Notes under the pieces: model-generated
What the model was told of the DNA's origin: nothing
Seen by the model: the letters and a program-made list of their open reading frames with translations, nothing else
Database searches by the model: none
Program-made: the position numbers and the translations under genes
Source of the DNA: an uncultured Anaerococcus sp.
GTDB lineage: Bacteria; Bacillota_A; Clostridia; Tissierellales; Peptoniphilaceae
Direction of reading: 5' to 3'
DNA length: 9,326 bases
Assembly: GCA_945916625.1 (NCBI GenBank)
Contig: CAMEGY010000025.1
Span: forward strand, 1-9,326
Part shown: piece after piece, positions 1 to 7,925 of the stretch
How positions within the stretch are numbered: position 1 is the first letter of the stretch
Layout: each line of letters starts with the position of its first letter

Positions 1-1
1 A

Positions 2-1198
2 ATGAGCAAACAAACATTTGAAAGAAGCAAACCACATATTAATATTGGTACAATCGGCCACGTAGACCACGGTAAAACAACAACAACAGCAGCAATCACT
101 CAAGCCCTAAACAAAAAATACGGTACAGGTGAATACATCGATTACGAACACATCGATAAAGCTCCAGAAGAAAGAGAACGTGGAATCACAATCAACACAT
201 CAGTAGTTGAATACGAAACAGCAAACAGACACTACGCACATATCGATGCTCCAGGCCACGCTGACTACGTTAAAAACATGATCACAGGTGCAGCACAAAT
301 GGACGGTGCAATCATCGTAGTATCTGCAGCAGACGGTCCAATGCCACAAACAAGAGAACACATCCTACTAGCAAGACAGGTAGGTATACCAAAAATTGCA
401 GTATTCCTAAACAAACAAGACCAAGTAGACGATGAAGAACTAATCGAACTTGTAGAAATGGAAGTAAGAGACCTACTAAACGAATACGACTTCGAAGGCG
501 ATGACTGCCCAGTAGTAGTAGGATCAGCACTTAAATCACTAGAAGAAGGCGGCGAAGGCCCATGGTCAGATAAAATCCTAGACCTAATGGCACAAGTAGA
601 CGAATACTTCGACATCCCAGAAAGAGACAACGACCAACCATTCCTAATGCCAGTAGAAGACGTAATGACAATCTCAGGACGTGGTACAGTAGCAACAGGA
701 AGAGTTGAAAAAGGAACACTAAAAGTAGGGGAAACAGTAGAAATCGTAGGCCTAACAGAGAAAACAAGCCAAGCTGTAGTAACAGGTGTGGAAATGTTCC
801 ACAAACAACTAGAACAAGCTGAATCAGGCGACAACGTAGGAGTCCTACTAAGAGGAGTTCAAAGAGACGAAATCTCAAGAGGACAAGTACTAGCAAAACC
901 AGGTTCAGTACACCCACACACAGAATTCGAAGGTCAAGTATACGTACTAACTAAAGAAGAAGGTGGAAGACACACACCATTCTTCTCAGGCTACAGACCA
1001 CAATTCTTCTTCAGAACAACAGACGTAACAGGTGACATCCAACTAGAAGATGGCGTGGAAATGGTAATGCCAGGAGACAACGCAACATTTAAGATCACAC
1101 TTCAAAAGCCAATCGCTCTAGAAGAAGGTCTAAGATTCGCTGTTCGTGAAGGTGGTAGAACAGTAGCATCAGGAGTTGTTTCTAAAATCGTAAAATAA
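2..1198 (+). CDS. tuf: Elongation factor Tu (EF-Tu)
   Basis: This GTPase carries aminoacyl-tRNA to the ribosomal A site in the cytoplasm. The 398-residue protein is full length for the family (E. coli about 394). All G motifs are visible: GHVDHGKT at 19-26, RGITI at 60-64, DAPGH at 82-86 (many EF-Tu have DCPGH), NKQD at 137-140 and SALK at 175-178. Domains 2 and 3 follow, with the [19 protein letters not shown] and REGGRTV signatures, and the protein ends VVSKIVK. The ATG lies one base into the window, so its promoter, ribosome binding site and upstream neighbours (often rpsG-fusA) are not visible. Codon use is strongly biased and unlike the rest of the window: leucine is almost always CTA, isoleucine almost always ATC and arginine mostly AGA, as expected for a very highly expressed gene. 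A terminator lies 86 bp beyond the stop. Confidence 0.99.
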   Translation: MSKQTFERSKPHINIGTIGHVDHGKTTTTAAITQALNKKYGTGEYIDYEHIDKAPEERERGITINTSVVEYETANRHYAHIDAPGHADYVKNMITGAAQMDGAIIVVSAADGPMPQTREHILLARQVGIPKIAVFLNKQDQVDDEELIELVEMEVRDLLNEYDFEGDDCPVVVGSALKSLEEGGEGPWSDKILDLMAQVDEYFDIPERDNDQPFLMPVEDVMTISGRGTVATGRVEKGTLKVGETVEIVGLTEKTSQAVVTGVEMFHKQLEQAESGDNVGVLLRGVQRDEISRGQVLAKPGSVHPHTEFEGQVYVLTKEEGGRHTPFFSGYRPQFFFRTTDVTGDIQLEDGVEMVMPGDNATFKITLQKPIALEEGLRFAVREGGRTVASGVVSKIVK

Positions 1199-1219
1199 TC
1201 CCACAAAAGTGACGGATTT

Positions 1220-1257
1220 ATCCCTTATATAAATAAGCAGGACTTATTTTAGGGGAT
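1220..1257 (+). other. Imperfect hairpin in the tuf 3' untranslated region
   Basis: An outer stem ATCCC (1220-1224) pairs with GGGAT (1253-1257), and an inner perfect 7-bp stem AAATAAG (1231-1237) pairs with CTTATTT (1243-1249) around the loop CAGGA. A few unpaired bases separate the two stems. No U-run follows, so it is not itself an intrinsic terminator. It could protect the 3' end of the tuf mRNA or be part of a leader for the next gene; both are inference. No known riboswitch or T-box motif was recognised. Confidence 0.4.
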
Positions 1258-1283
1258 TAGACTTGAATCAATAAAAATAATTT

Positions 1284-1310
1284 AAAAAGCGGGCCTGTGC
1301 TCGCTTTTTT
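1284..1310 (+). terminator. Intrinsic terminator after tuf
   Basis: The left arm AAAAAGCGGGC (1284-1294) pairs with GCTCGCTTTTT (1299-1309) in an 11-bp stem with one G-U pair and a CTGT loop. The right arm ends in six consecutive T, the classic form. It should end tuf transcription. It lies only four bases before the ribosome binding site of the following lipoprotein gene. Confidence 0.87.
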
Positions 1311-1324
1311 ATTTAGGAGGGCTA

Positions 1325-2614
1325 ATGTTTAAGAAAAAAACTTTTCTAATCCTCTTACTTTTTATCTTTATTATCTTATCAGCCTGTGGTAAAAATGATA
1401 AAGCTACAAATAAGGATAAGCTAAGAGAGGCGATTGAAAGTAGTGAAAAAATAGAAAAAGAGATTACAAAAAAGAGTAAAAAACCAGAAAAAAAACCAGT
1501 TGGCCAGCCCTATGAAATTGGTATAACCCCTGATGATTATAATATGGACTACGATACTTCAAGGCTATTAAGCCTAGAAGATAAAAAAAGCCCATATTAT
1601 CCAAAGGACGGGGTAAGAGGCCTATACTTTAACTCTGGGTCTATAAACAATCCAGAAGTATACAACAAGATAATAGGTATGATTGAAGAATCTAACTTAA
1701 ATTCAGTTGTAATAGATGTAAAAGACGACTGGGGTAATATCACAGTTAATTTTGATACTGATAACGAAGATATCCAGTATGCCAACACAAAACTAATAAA
1801 CGCAGAAAGATTAATAGAGGACCTACATTCAAGAGATATTTATGTTATTGGGAGAATAACCACCTTTAAAGACTCCATAATTACCAAGAAGCATCCAGAG
1901 TGGGGCTTTAAGAGAAATGATGGTACATTGTGGGCAAATGGACATGGTGAAGCTTTTATGAACCCTTTCCTAAAAGAAGTCCAAGACTACAATATTTCAA
2001 TAGCAGAGCTTGCTGCTGAGGCTGGTTTTGACGAAATACAGTTTGATTATGTAAGATTTGCAGAAGGTTTTGAAACTTTTGGTGACCAACTAGATTATTC
2101 TAGAGGTGAGTTCGAAGGTAAAGCTATGGATGAAGGGGATAAGAGAGTAGAGGCCATAACAGGTTTTGTTAGAAACGCTAGAGAAACTATATCAGGATAC
2201 GGTATACCTGTAGCTGTAGACGTATTTGGTTACGCCCTGCAAGCGGGACGTGCTAGTGGTATAGGTCAAGATTTCTCTGAAATTTCAAACCAAGCTGATA
2301 TAATGTGTTCAATGATATATCCATCTCACTGGGGGCCATATTCTTTTGATATCGAAAAACCAGACTTAGAGCCTTATGAGCTTGTAAAAAGATATCTTGA
2401 AGAAGAACAAAAAGTATTTGAGGGTTTGGAGCATACACCGCAATCACGTCCTTGGATTCAAGACTTCACTGCCTCATGGATTGGTGAGGGCAATTGGATG
2501 GAATATGATGCTGATGCTGTCCAGGCTCAGATAGATGCTATCTACGAGTCAGGACAGAGAGAGTACCTAATATGGAATGCGACAAACACTTATTCAGAAG
2601 GTGTTGATTATTAA
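1325..2614 (+). CDS. Lipoprotein with DUF4015 putative glycoside hydrolase domain
   Basis: This is a predicted cell-surface lipoprotein of 429 residues. The N-terminus has lysines, a hydrophobic stretch (about 7-18) and a lipobox LSAC at 18-21, so Cys21 should be lipidated and the protein anchored outside the membrane. A charged Lys/Glu-rich linker (about 22-65) follows. From about residue 96 to the end lies a DUF4015-type TIM-barrel domain, recognised from GVRGLYFN (96-103), VVIDVKDDWG (128-137), FDEIQFDYVRF (about 235-245), VAVDVFGY (296-303) and MIYPSHW (330-336). The conserved Asp/Glu residues in these strands look like an active site, but I know of no established substrate; a cell-wall or exopolysaccharide glycan is inferred. 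The start is supported by AGGAGGG at 1315-1321. The gene lies after the tuf terminator without an obvious promoter and ends against a bidirectional terminator. Confidence 0.93.
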   Translation: MFKKKTFLILLLFIFIILSACGKNDKATNKDKLREAIESSEKIEKEITKKSKKPEKKPVGQPYEIGITPDDYNMDYDTSRLLSLEDKKSPYYPKDGVRGLYFNSGSINNPEVYNKIIGMIEESNLNSVVIDVKDDWGNITVNFDTDNEDIQYANTKLINAERLIEDLHSRDIYVIGRITTFKDSIITKKHPEWGFKRNDGTLWANGHGEAFMNPFLKEVQDYNISIAELAAEAGFDEIQFDYVRFAEGFETFGDQLDYSRGEFEGKAMDEGDKRVEAITGFVRNARETISGYGIPVAVDVFGYALQAGRASGIGQDFSEISNQADIMCSMIYPSHWGPYSFDIEKPDLEPYELVKRYLEEEQKVFEGLEHTPQSRPWIQDFTASWIGEGNWMEYDADAVQAQIDAIYESGQREYLIWNATNTYSEGVDY

Positions 2615-2654
2615 TAAAAGTTGATTTACTTTTAGAAATTTAATTCATTTAAAA

Positions 2655-2714
2655 ACCACCTAGTATATCAAATTATTGAATTTAACAGTTTGATATTACT
2701 AGGTGGTATTTTTT
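2655..2714. terminator. Bidirectional intrinsic terminator between convergent genes
   Basis: The left arm (2655-2672, starting ACCACCTAGTA) pairs with the right arm (2689-2707, ending ACTAGGTGGT) in an 18-bp stem with a single bulged T and a 16-nt loop. Six T (2709-2714) follow on the plus strand. On the minus strand a run of five T (complement of 2650-2655) follows the stem. It can stop transcripts of both the lipoprotein gene and the AraC-type gene, whose stop codon overlaps its edge. Confidence 0.9.
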
Positions 2715-3570
2715 ATAGCCTATGTTTTCTTCTAAATTGGGAAGGTGTTTGACCTACTTTTTTCTTAAAAACTTGGTTAAAATAAGATTGGGAGTTAAAA
2801 CCAACAATGGCAGAAATTTCCTCCATAGTATGGTTAGTCGATATAAGCTGACTTTTTGCAACTTCTATTCTCTTTAAGATCAAATACTCGATTGGAGTTA
2901 TCCTATAGGATTGCTTAAACTCAGAAATAAGGTGAAACTTATTCATATAGGCCATTGCAGATAGGTCCTCTAGTTTTATATCTGAGCTATAATTAGAATC
3001 GATATAGGATTTGATGTAGTCAATTTGTCTGTTTACTTTCTTGTCATACTTAATAGTTATAGTATCCCTATATTTTCGTAATAGGTAAATAAGTAGGGTA
3101 GTAGCAATTGCATTTGCAAGTGATGTAGCAAATATATCTGTTCCCTTATACTCATTGAAAATATCTTCAAAATAATGTTGAAATTGTAAGTTTTTATCAC
3201 TGTTATCTATATGAAAATAATTAATTTCTTGAGCAATACCATTCTCAAGACCAGCTATTGATATACTTTCAACACCAAAACCCAACAATTTTACATTATC
3301 AATTTTTTTATCTAGGTACATGGTATGACCAATATTAGAATTAATCACAATCAAATCCCCAGCGTTTACATCTATAAGTTCGCTCTCTATAGACAATTTT
3401 CCATATCCTTCTGCTAGATAATAAAAATAAGTAAATGGATGGAACTGGATTCTATTTGATATCTTTTTGCTTAGTTTGTTATTTTGAACATCCAGTATTT
3501 TAAGCTCTATATGGCTTAAATTAGTATTTTCTTCTTTTGTATTTTCTATATTCTCTTTTTGATTTTCCAT
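2713..3570 (-). CDS. AraC-family transcriptional regulator with cupin-like sensor domain
   Basis: This is a 285-residue DNA-binding regulator. A polar N-terminal tail (1-20) leads into a cupin-like AraC ligand-binding domain (about 25-110, with the pattern FHPFTYFYYLAEGYG and later GDLIVI...GH). A helical linker follows, then the paired helix-turn-helix domain (about 183-285). The first HTH lies around 198-230. The second (249-275) carries the family signature of EISAIVGF, SYFNQVFKKK and G-TP-QFR. The arrangement is that of AraC/XylS regulators that sense small molecules, often sugars; the ligand here is unknown. The ATG at 3570 has a GAGGA ribosome binding site seven bases upstream. The gene is convergent with the lipoprotein gene and divergent from dnaG, so no target gene is obvious by position. 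Autoregulation or a distant target is possible. Confidence 0.95.
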   Translation of the reverse strand: MENQKENIENTKEENTNLSHIELKILDVQNNKLSKKISNRIQFHPFTYFYYLAEGYGKLSIESELIDVNAGDLIVINSNIGHTMYLDKKIDNVKLLGFGVESISIAGLENGIAQEINYFHIDNSDKNLQFQHYFEDIFNEYKGTDIFATSLANAIATTLLIYLLRKYRDTITIKYDKKVNRQIDYIKSYIDSNYSSDIKLEDLSAMAYMNKFHLISEFKQSYRITPIEYLILKRIEVAKSQLISTNHTMEEISAIVGFNSQSYFNQVFKKKVGQTPSQFRRKHRL

Positions 3571-3633
3571 AATAAATCCTCTATATTCTTTTGTATCAAG
3601 ATAAATTTAGGCTAAAAAATAATTCTTACATTT

Positions 3634-3639
3634 ATTATA
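3634..3639 (-). promoter_or_regulatory. Candidate -10 box for the AraC-type regulator
   Basis: A perfect TATAAT lies on the minus strand about 64 bases before the ATG at 3570, predicting a 5' leader of roughly 55 bases. No convincing -35 box lies 16-18 bp upstream, so this is either a weak promoter, an activator-dependent promoter, or chance in AT-rich DNA. Confidence 0.4.
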
Positions 3640-3689
3640 CTATATATTAGGGAAAAATATAATACAAATTTATAATAAAGAATTTTTCG

Positions 3690-3708
3690 TATATGATATA
3701 TGATCATA
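3690..3708. promoter_or_regulatory. Tandem 7-mers and palindrome in the divergent region (possible operator)
   Basis: TATATGA occurs twice in direct tandem (3690-3696, 3697-3703) and runs into the perfect 10-bp palindrome TATGATCATA (3699-3708). AraC proteins commonly bind direct repeats near divergent promoters, so this is a candidate operator for the regulator encoded next to it. TATGAT at 3692-3697 could also act as a -10 box with TTTATA at 3669-3674 (17-bp spacing) for rightward transcription of dnaG. Confidence 0.4.
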
Positions 3709-3732
3709 GATCCACCATAAATCAAATAAGAA

Positions 3733-3760
3733 TTGATTAAAAATAGATGAAAAGTATAAT
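3733..3760 (+). promoter_or_regulatory. Candidate promoter for the dnaG operon
   Basis: TTGATT (3733-3738) and a perfect TATAAT (3755-3760) are separated by 16 bp, the best vegetative promoter match upstream of dnaG. Predicted initiation near 3767 would give a leader of only about 10 bases, starting at the ribosome binding site itself. An alternative upstream promoter (TTTATA at 3669, TATGAT at 3692) would give a normal leader. Confidence 0.42.
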
Positions 3761-3776
3761 TTTACTAGGTGAGAAG

Positions 3777-5444
3777 ATGAGATTAATATCAGATGACATG
3801 GCAAATCAAATAAAGGATAATTCTGACATTGTTGATATAATTGGAGAATATGTTGACCTTAAGAAGGCAGGTTCTTCTTACAAAGGTCTATGTCCATTTC
3901 ATAATGAGAAGACCCCATCTTTTACAGTAGATAAGAAGAAACAATTATTTCACTGTTTCGGGTGCGGAGCAGGTGGAGATGTTGTTTCTTTTATAATGCA
4001 AAAAGAAGGTTTATCCTATCCTGAAAGCCTAAAATACCTGGGTGAAAAAGCCGGGATTAATATAGTTTATAACGAAAATCCAGTTGTTAACAAAAGAAGA
4101 AACAAACTTTTTGAAATAAATAAAGAAGTTATGATGTATTTTTACAAAAATTTGCTTACTAACAAGGCCCCCCAAGATTATCTGCTTAATAGAGGGCTTA
4201 GAAGCAATATTGTAAATACCTTTATGCTTGGATACGCCCTAGATAGCTGGGATGATTTGTTAAATTTTGCTAAAAATAAGGGTATAAAAGAAGAAGACCT
4301 TTTAGAATTAGGCTTAGTAGCTAAATCTAAAAAGGGAAATTATTATGATAAGTATAGAAATAGGCTTATTTTTCCAATAATAGACACTTATGGAAGGGTC
4401 ATAGGCTTTGGTGGCAGATCTATAGATAAGGCTATGCCAAAGTACCTTAATTCTCCAGAATCAGATGTATTTAAGAAAAGATTTAATCTTTATGGCCTAA
4501 ATAATTTCAAAAAACAAAATAGAAGAGATTTAATTCTAGTGGAAGGATACATGGATGTCATAGCTCTTAATAACAATGGTATTGACTTAGCTGTTGCAAG
4601 TCTTGGTACAGCCTTTACAATAGAGCAAGCAAAACTTGCAAAAAGGTATGCAGATAGTATCTATATTTGCTATGATAGTGATTCTGCAGGCATAAAAGCA
4701 ACAAAAAGAGCCATAGAAATATTTAGAGAAGCTGAAATTGGGGTAAATATTATAGAGCTAGAAGATGGACTGGATCCAGATGATTTTGTTAAAAAATATG
4801 GCAGGGATGCTTTTGAAAAGAAGATGGATGAGGCCTTAGATGAGTATAATTATCTTTATACACAAATATTAAAGGGTTATTCTGATGCTAATGAGAATGA
4901 AAAGTTTGAAAAACTTAATTTGTTTATAAGTTTTTTGGCTTCGATTAATCAAGAATTAACTAGGGAAATTTTTATAAACAAGGTTTCATCTTTGTTTGAG
5001 ATAGACAAGCAAACTTTAAAAACCGCCATTTCAAAGTATAATAACAAGCATCATAAAGCTAAATATAATAGAGAAGAATTTCAGAAGTCAAATATTGTAA
5101 TAGAAGAAAAGAAGAGTTCTATAAATGCTCATGAATTAGAGATATTGAGACTTATTTTCAATCAAATAGAAGATTATCAAAAGGAATCAGACTATTTTGA
5201 TAAATTTCTAAAAAATCCTAAGGCTCTTAGTTTTAGAGATTTTCTTATAAATAAGGATCCTAGTAAATTTGATAAGACAGATGAAGATTATAAATATATC
5301 TTAGATTATGTCATGGACGATAAAAATCCGATATTAGTGAGCGAATTAAAGGATAAGATTAGCCTATATGAAAGACTTAAAATGAGAGAAAATCTCAGAG
5401 GAAGGTCTATAGATAGTAAGGGGAGAGATAATGAACAGCGATGA
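3777..5444 (+). CDS. dnaG: DNA primase DnaG
   Basis: This enzyme makes RNA primers at the replication fork with the DnaB-type helicase. From the chosen start the protein has 555 residues, slightly shorter than usual (about 580-600). The N-terminal CHC2 zinc-binding domain has ligands Cys39, His42, Cys60 and Cys63 within [12 protein letters not shown] and [11 protein letters not shown]. The RNA polymerase core and Toprim domain follow, with EGYMD (256-260) and the metal-binding DSDSAG (300-305). The C-terminal part, about 390 onward, is the poorly conserved helicase-binding region. An in-frame ATG at 3747 would add ten residues (MKSIILLGEK), but it lacks a ribosome binding site. The ATG at 3777 has AGGTGAG at 3767-3773 and gives the family N-terminus. 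It is the first gene of the dnaG-rpoD-trmK-nif3 cluster and overlaps rpoD by 14 bases. Confidence 0.97.
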   Translation: MRLISDDMANQIKDNSDIVDIIGEYVDLKKAGSSYKGLCPFHNEKTPSFTVDKKKQLFHCFGCGAGGDVVSFIMQKEGLSYPESLKYLGEKAGINIVYNENPVVNKRRNKLFEINKEVMMYFYKNLLTNKAPQDYLLNRGLRSNIVNTFMLGYALDSWDDLLNFAKNKGIKEEDLLELGLVAKSKKGNYYDKYRNRLIFPIIDTYGRVIGFGGRSIDKAMPKYLNSPESDVFKKRFNLYGLNNFKKQNRRDLILVEGYMDVIALNNNGIDLAVASLGTAFTIEQAKLAKRYADSIYICYDSDSAGIKATKRAIEIFREAEIGVNIIELEDGLDPDDFVKKYGRDAFEKKMDEALDEYNYLYTQILKGYSDANENEKFEKLNLFISFLASINQELTREIFINKVSSLFEIDKQTLKTAISKYNNKHHKAKYNREEFQKSNIVIEEKKSSINAHELEILRLIFNQIEDYQKESDYFDKFLKNPKALSFRDFLINKDPSKFDKTDEDYKYILDYVMDDKNPILVSELKDKISLYERLKMRENLRGRSIDSKGRDNEQR

Positions 5445-7233
5445 TAATAAATTGCTCGAAGATGATGTCTTAAAAGAGATAATTGATGAGTTTGTATCTA
5501 TAAGTGAAAACCAAGATGGTATGATAACTTATAGTCAAATTTATGAATTTGATGATTTTAAGGGCATTGATAAGGAAAGTCAACTTTTAGTCCTTGGTAA
5601 GATTACCGGAGCAGGTATAGAAATTGTTGAAAAATCAGAAACTGAACTTGATCAGGAAGAAGATGTTGAAGATGATATAGACGATGAAGAACAGGATGAA
5701 GAAATTGACGAGAAAGAGTTAGAAGAAGAAATAGATAAGTCTGTAGACAATCTAGCTGGCATTAAGCTTGATGACCCGGTTAAGATGTACCTTAAAGAAA
5801 TAGGTAAGGTTGACCTACTGACAGCTACAGAAGAAATTATACTAGCTCGTAGAATGGAAGCTGGTGAAATAGCTTATAAAACTCTAAATGGATATAAATA
5901 TAATAAGCAAAATAAAAATAAACTTGCTAATGACGTATTTTTTGGTGACCTAGCCAAGGTTTTAGATTTAGCTAATGAGTCCTTACTTGAAGATAGAAAA
6001 ATAGACGAAAATACAGTAAGAGATTTAGATGGCCTTATAAATATGGGCTCCTTATTTAACAAAGTTATGAATGGCGATCTAGATAAAGACCAAATAGAGC
6101 AATTAAATGCAAAAATTATAATATGTAATATTGCTCAAAATTCTATAGAAGATGAGGATTTGTCTAGAAAAGAAGCAAATATTTTATGTGATCTATTCGA
6201 TTCCTTTGACCATATGCTTCAAATAATAGAAAATGATGAAGTAGTAAGCATGGTCTACTCATCATTTAATGACCTATTAGAAAAGGCAGCAAATAAGGAT
6301 TTAATTAAGACAAATGACCAAATGGTAATTGATAATCTTCTTAAGACATCTGAATTTGCTGTAAGTATCAAAAGTAACAAGGTCCTAAGTGACGATGAAA
6401 GTTCTTTCTTATCATATAGTATAGAGAAAAGAAATTTGGCACTAAAAATGCTAAACAAAGAAGAATTTACTAGTGATGAACTTAAAAAGCTCAATGTAGA
6501 TATATTGAAATCACAAAGAGCAAAGGAAAAACTAGCAGAAACTAACTTAAGACTTGTTGTATCTATAGCTAAGAAATATGTAGGCCGTGGGATGAGTTTC
6601 CTAGATTTAATCCAAGAAGGGAACATGGGCCTTATGAAGGCTGTAGATAAATATGACTATAATCGAGGATTTAAATTCTCAACCTATGCAACTTGGTGGA
6701 TTAGGCAAGCAATAACTCGTGCAATAGCAGATCAGGCAAGAACCATTAGAATACCTGTCCACATGGTGGAAACGATTAATAAACTTGTTCGTGTCCAAAG
6801 ACAGCTAGTCCAAGATCTTGGGCGTGATCCATCTAATGAAGAAATTGCAGATATAATGGGAATCGAAGTAGAAAAGGTATCTGAAATTAGAAAAATTGCC
6901 CAAGAGCCAGTTAGTCTTGAAACACCAATTGGCGAAGAAGAAGATAGCCACTTGGGAGACTTTATAGAAGATGAATCTGCAATCGACCCAGGTGAAGCTG
7001 CGAACTATACAATGCTTAGAGAGCAGCTAAATGATGTCCTATCATGTCTAGGTGCTAGGGAAAAGAGAGTCCTTCAACTAAGATTTGGCCTTATAGATGG
7101 AACACCACGCACTCTAGAAGAGGTGGGCAAGGAATTTGATGTTACAAGAGAGAGGATTAGACAAATTGAGGCAAAAGCCTTAAGGAAACTTAAATCTCCA
7201 AACAAAAGTGAATTATTGAAAGATTTTTTATAA
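5431..7233 (+). CDS. rpoD: Primary sigma factor RpoD/SigA with a large internal insertion
   Basis: This is the housekeeping sigma subunit, directing RNA polymerase to TTGACA/TATAAT promoters. At 600 residues it is far longer than Bacillus SigA (371). A region 1.1-like domain lies at about 8-68, a very acidic linker at 70-102 and region 1.2 at about 114-146 ([12 protein letters not shown]). Region 2 spans about 366-450 with [30 protein letters not shown], the melting/-10 segment [19 protein letters not shown] and RTIRIPVHM. Region 3 follows (451 to about 525). Region 4 (about 531-598) has its -35 helix-turn-helix at 561-580 ([19 protein letters not shown]). Residues about 147-364 are a largely helical, charged insertion between regions 1.2 and 2.1, at the place of the E. 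coli sigma-70 non-conserved region. The start has a GGGGAGA ribosome binding site inside the end of dnaG. The stop overlaps the trmK start by one base (TAATG). Confidence 0.98.
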   Translation: MNSDDNKLLEDDVLKEIIDEFVSISENQDGMITYSQIYEFDDFKGIDKESQLLVLGKITGAGIEIVEKSETELDQEEDVEDDIDDEEQDEEIDEKELEEEIDKSVDNLAGIKLDDPVKMYLKEIGKVDLLTATEEIILARRMEAGEIAYKTLNGYKYNKQNKNKLANDVFFGDLAKVLDLANESLLEDRKIDENTVRDLDGLINMGSLFNKVMNGDLDKDQIEQLNAKIIICNIAQNSIEDEDLSRKEANILCDLFDSFDHMLQIIENDEVVSMVYSSFNDLLEKAANKDLIKTNDQMVIDNLLKTSEFAVSIKSNKVLSDDESSFLSYSIEKRNLALKMLNKEEFTSDELKKLNVDILKSQRAKEKLAETNLRLVVSIAKKYVGRGMSFLDLIQEGNMGLMKAVDKYDYNRGFKFSTYATWWIRQAITRAIADQARTIRIPVHMVETINKLVRVQRQLVQDLGRDPSNEEIADIMGIEVEKVSEIRKIAQEPVSLETPIGEEEDSHLGDFIEDESAIDPGEAANYTMLREQLNDVLSCLGAREKRVLQLRFGLIDGTPRTLEEVGKEFDVTRERIRQIEAKALRKLKSPNKSELLKDFL

Positions 7234-7925
7234 TGGAAGATAAGAAAAGATTATTAGATATTGTTAATATCTTAGATTCAGATAAAAAAATTATAGATGT
7301 AGGAACCGATCATGGATTGGTTCCTTTATATTTGGCAAAAAATAAAATATCATCGGATATAACAGCAACCGATATATCAAAACCAAGCCTACAAAAACTA
7401 GTAGATAAGCTAGATGATGATCTAAGAAAAGTAATTAAAACTAAAGTAACTGATGGCTTTAAGGGCCTAGAAAGCAAAGAAGGTCAAGTAGCGATAATTG
7501 CAGGAATGGGCGCAAATACCATTGTAGATATAATAAATGATAGTTTAGAATTTTCAAAAAAACTAGATTATTTAATTTTAGCTTCAAATGTAAATACCTA
7601 TGAACTCAGACATTATTTAAAAGATAATGGTTTTTATATTGAAAAAGATTTTCTTTCTTTTGAAAACAGAAAATACTATGATATATTGAAGGTATATTAT
7701 GGTAGAAATCAAGAATTATTATTCGAAGAATATCATTATGGGAAAACAGATATTGAAAATAGATCCGAACTACTAAGAGAGAAGCTAAATATAGATAAGA
7801 AAAAAAATCTAGGATTTTTAGAAGAAATAAAGAAAAAATCTAAGGATATAAAAGCTATAGAAAGAATAGAAGAAAAGCTAAAGGCGATTAGAAAGGTGGA
7901 AGAAAGATGCGAATTTATGAATTGA
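7233..7925 (+). CDS. trmK: tRNA (adenine-22-N1)-methyltransferase TrmK family
   Basis: This SAM-dependent Rossmann-fold enzyme is expected to methylate N1 of adenine 22 in the tRNA D-arm region (family knowledge, B. subtilis TrmK/YqfN). In the 230 residues I see motif I DVGTDHG (22-28), the acidic motif ATDIS (45-49) for the ribose, and IIAGMGAN (88-95), where relatives usually read AGMGG. The later substrate motif reads LILASN, where B. subtilis has LILQPN. A Lys/Glu-rich helical, probably coiled-coil tail (about 168-230) is typical of the family. The start codon shares its A with the rpoD stop and has only a weak GAAAGA ribosome binding site, so translation is probably coupled to rpoD. The 3' end overlaps the nif3 gene by 19 bases. 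Confidence 0.93.
   Translation: MEDKKRLLDIVNILDSDKKIIDVGTDHGLVPLYLAKNKISSDITATDISKPSLQKLVDKLDDDLRKVIKTKVTDGFKGLESKEGQVAIIAGMGANTIVDIINDSLEFSKKLDYLILASNVNTYELRHYLKDNGFYIEKDFLSFENRKYYDILKVYYGRNQELLFEEYHYGKTDIENRSELLREKLNIDKKKNLGFLEEIKKKSKDIKAIERIEEKLKAIRKVEERCEFMN

Noticed and set aside
265..834. Long open frame antisense to tuf, plus two shorter ones at 312-530 and 531-917
   Set aside because: The predicted proteins are low-complexity Ser- or Leu-rich strings that mirror the biased tuf codons; they have no family motif and are frame shadows.
1199..1324. T-box or riboswitch between tuf and the lipoprotein gene
   Set aside because: No T-box core or other known riboswitch motif is present; only two simple hairpins are seen.
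3747..3776. Ten-residue N-terminal extension of DnaG from the ATG at 3747
   Set aside because: No ribosome binding site precedes it, the extension is foreign to the family, and a good site precedes the ATG at 3777.
6255..6626. Minus-strand 123-residue open frame inside rpoD (and 5874-6062)
   Set aside because: Antisense to well-supported sigma-factor coding sequence, Ser/Leu/Phe-rich, with no recognisable domain.
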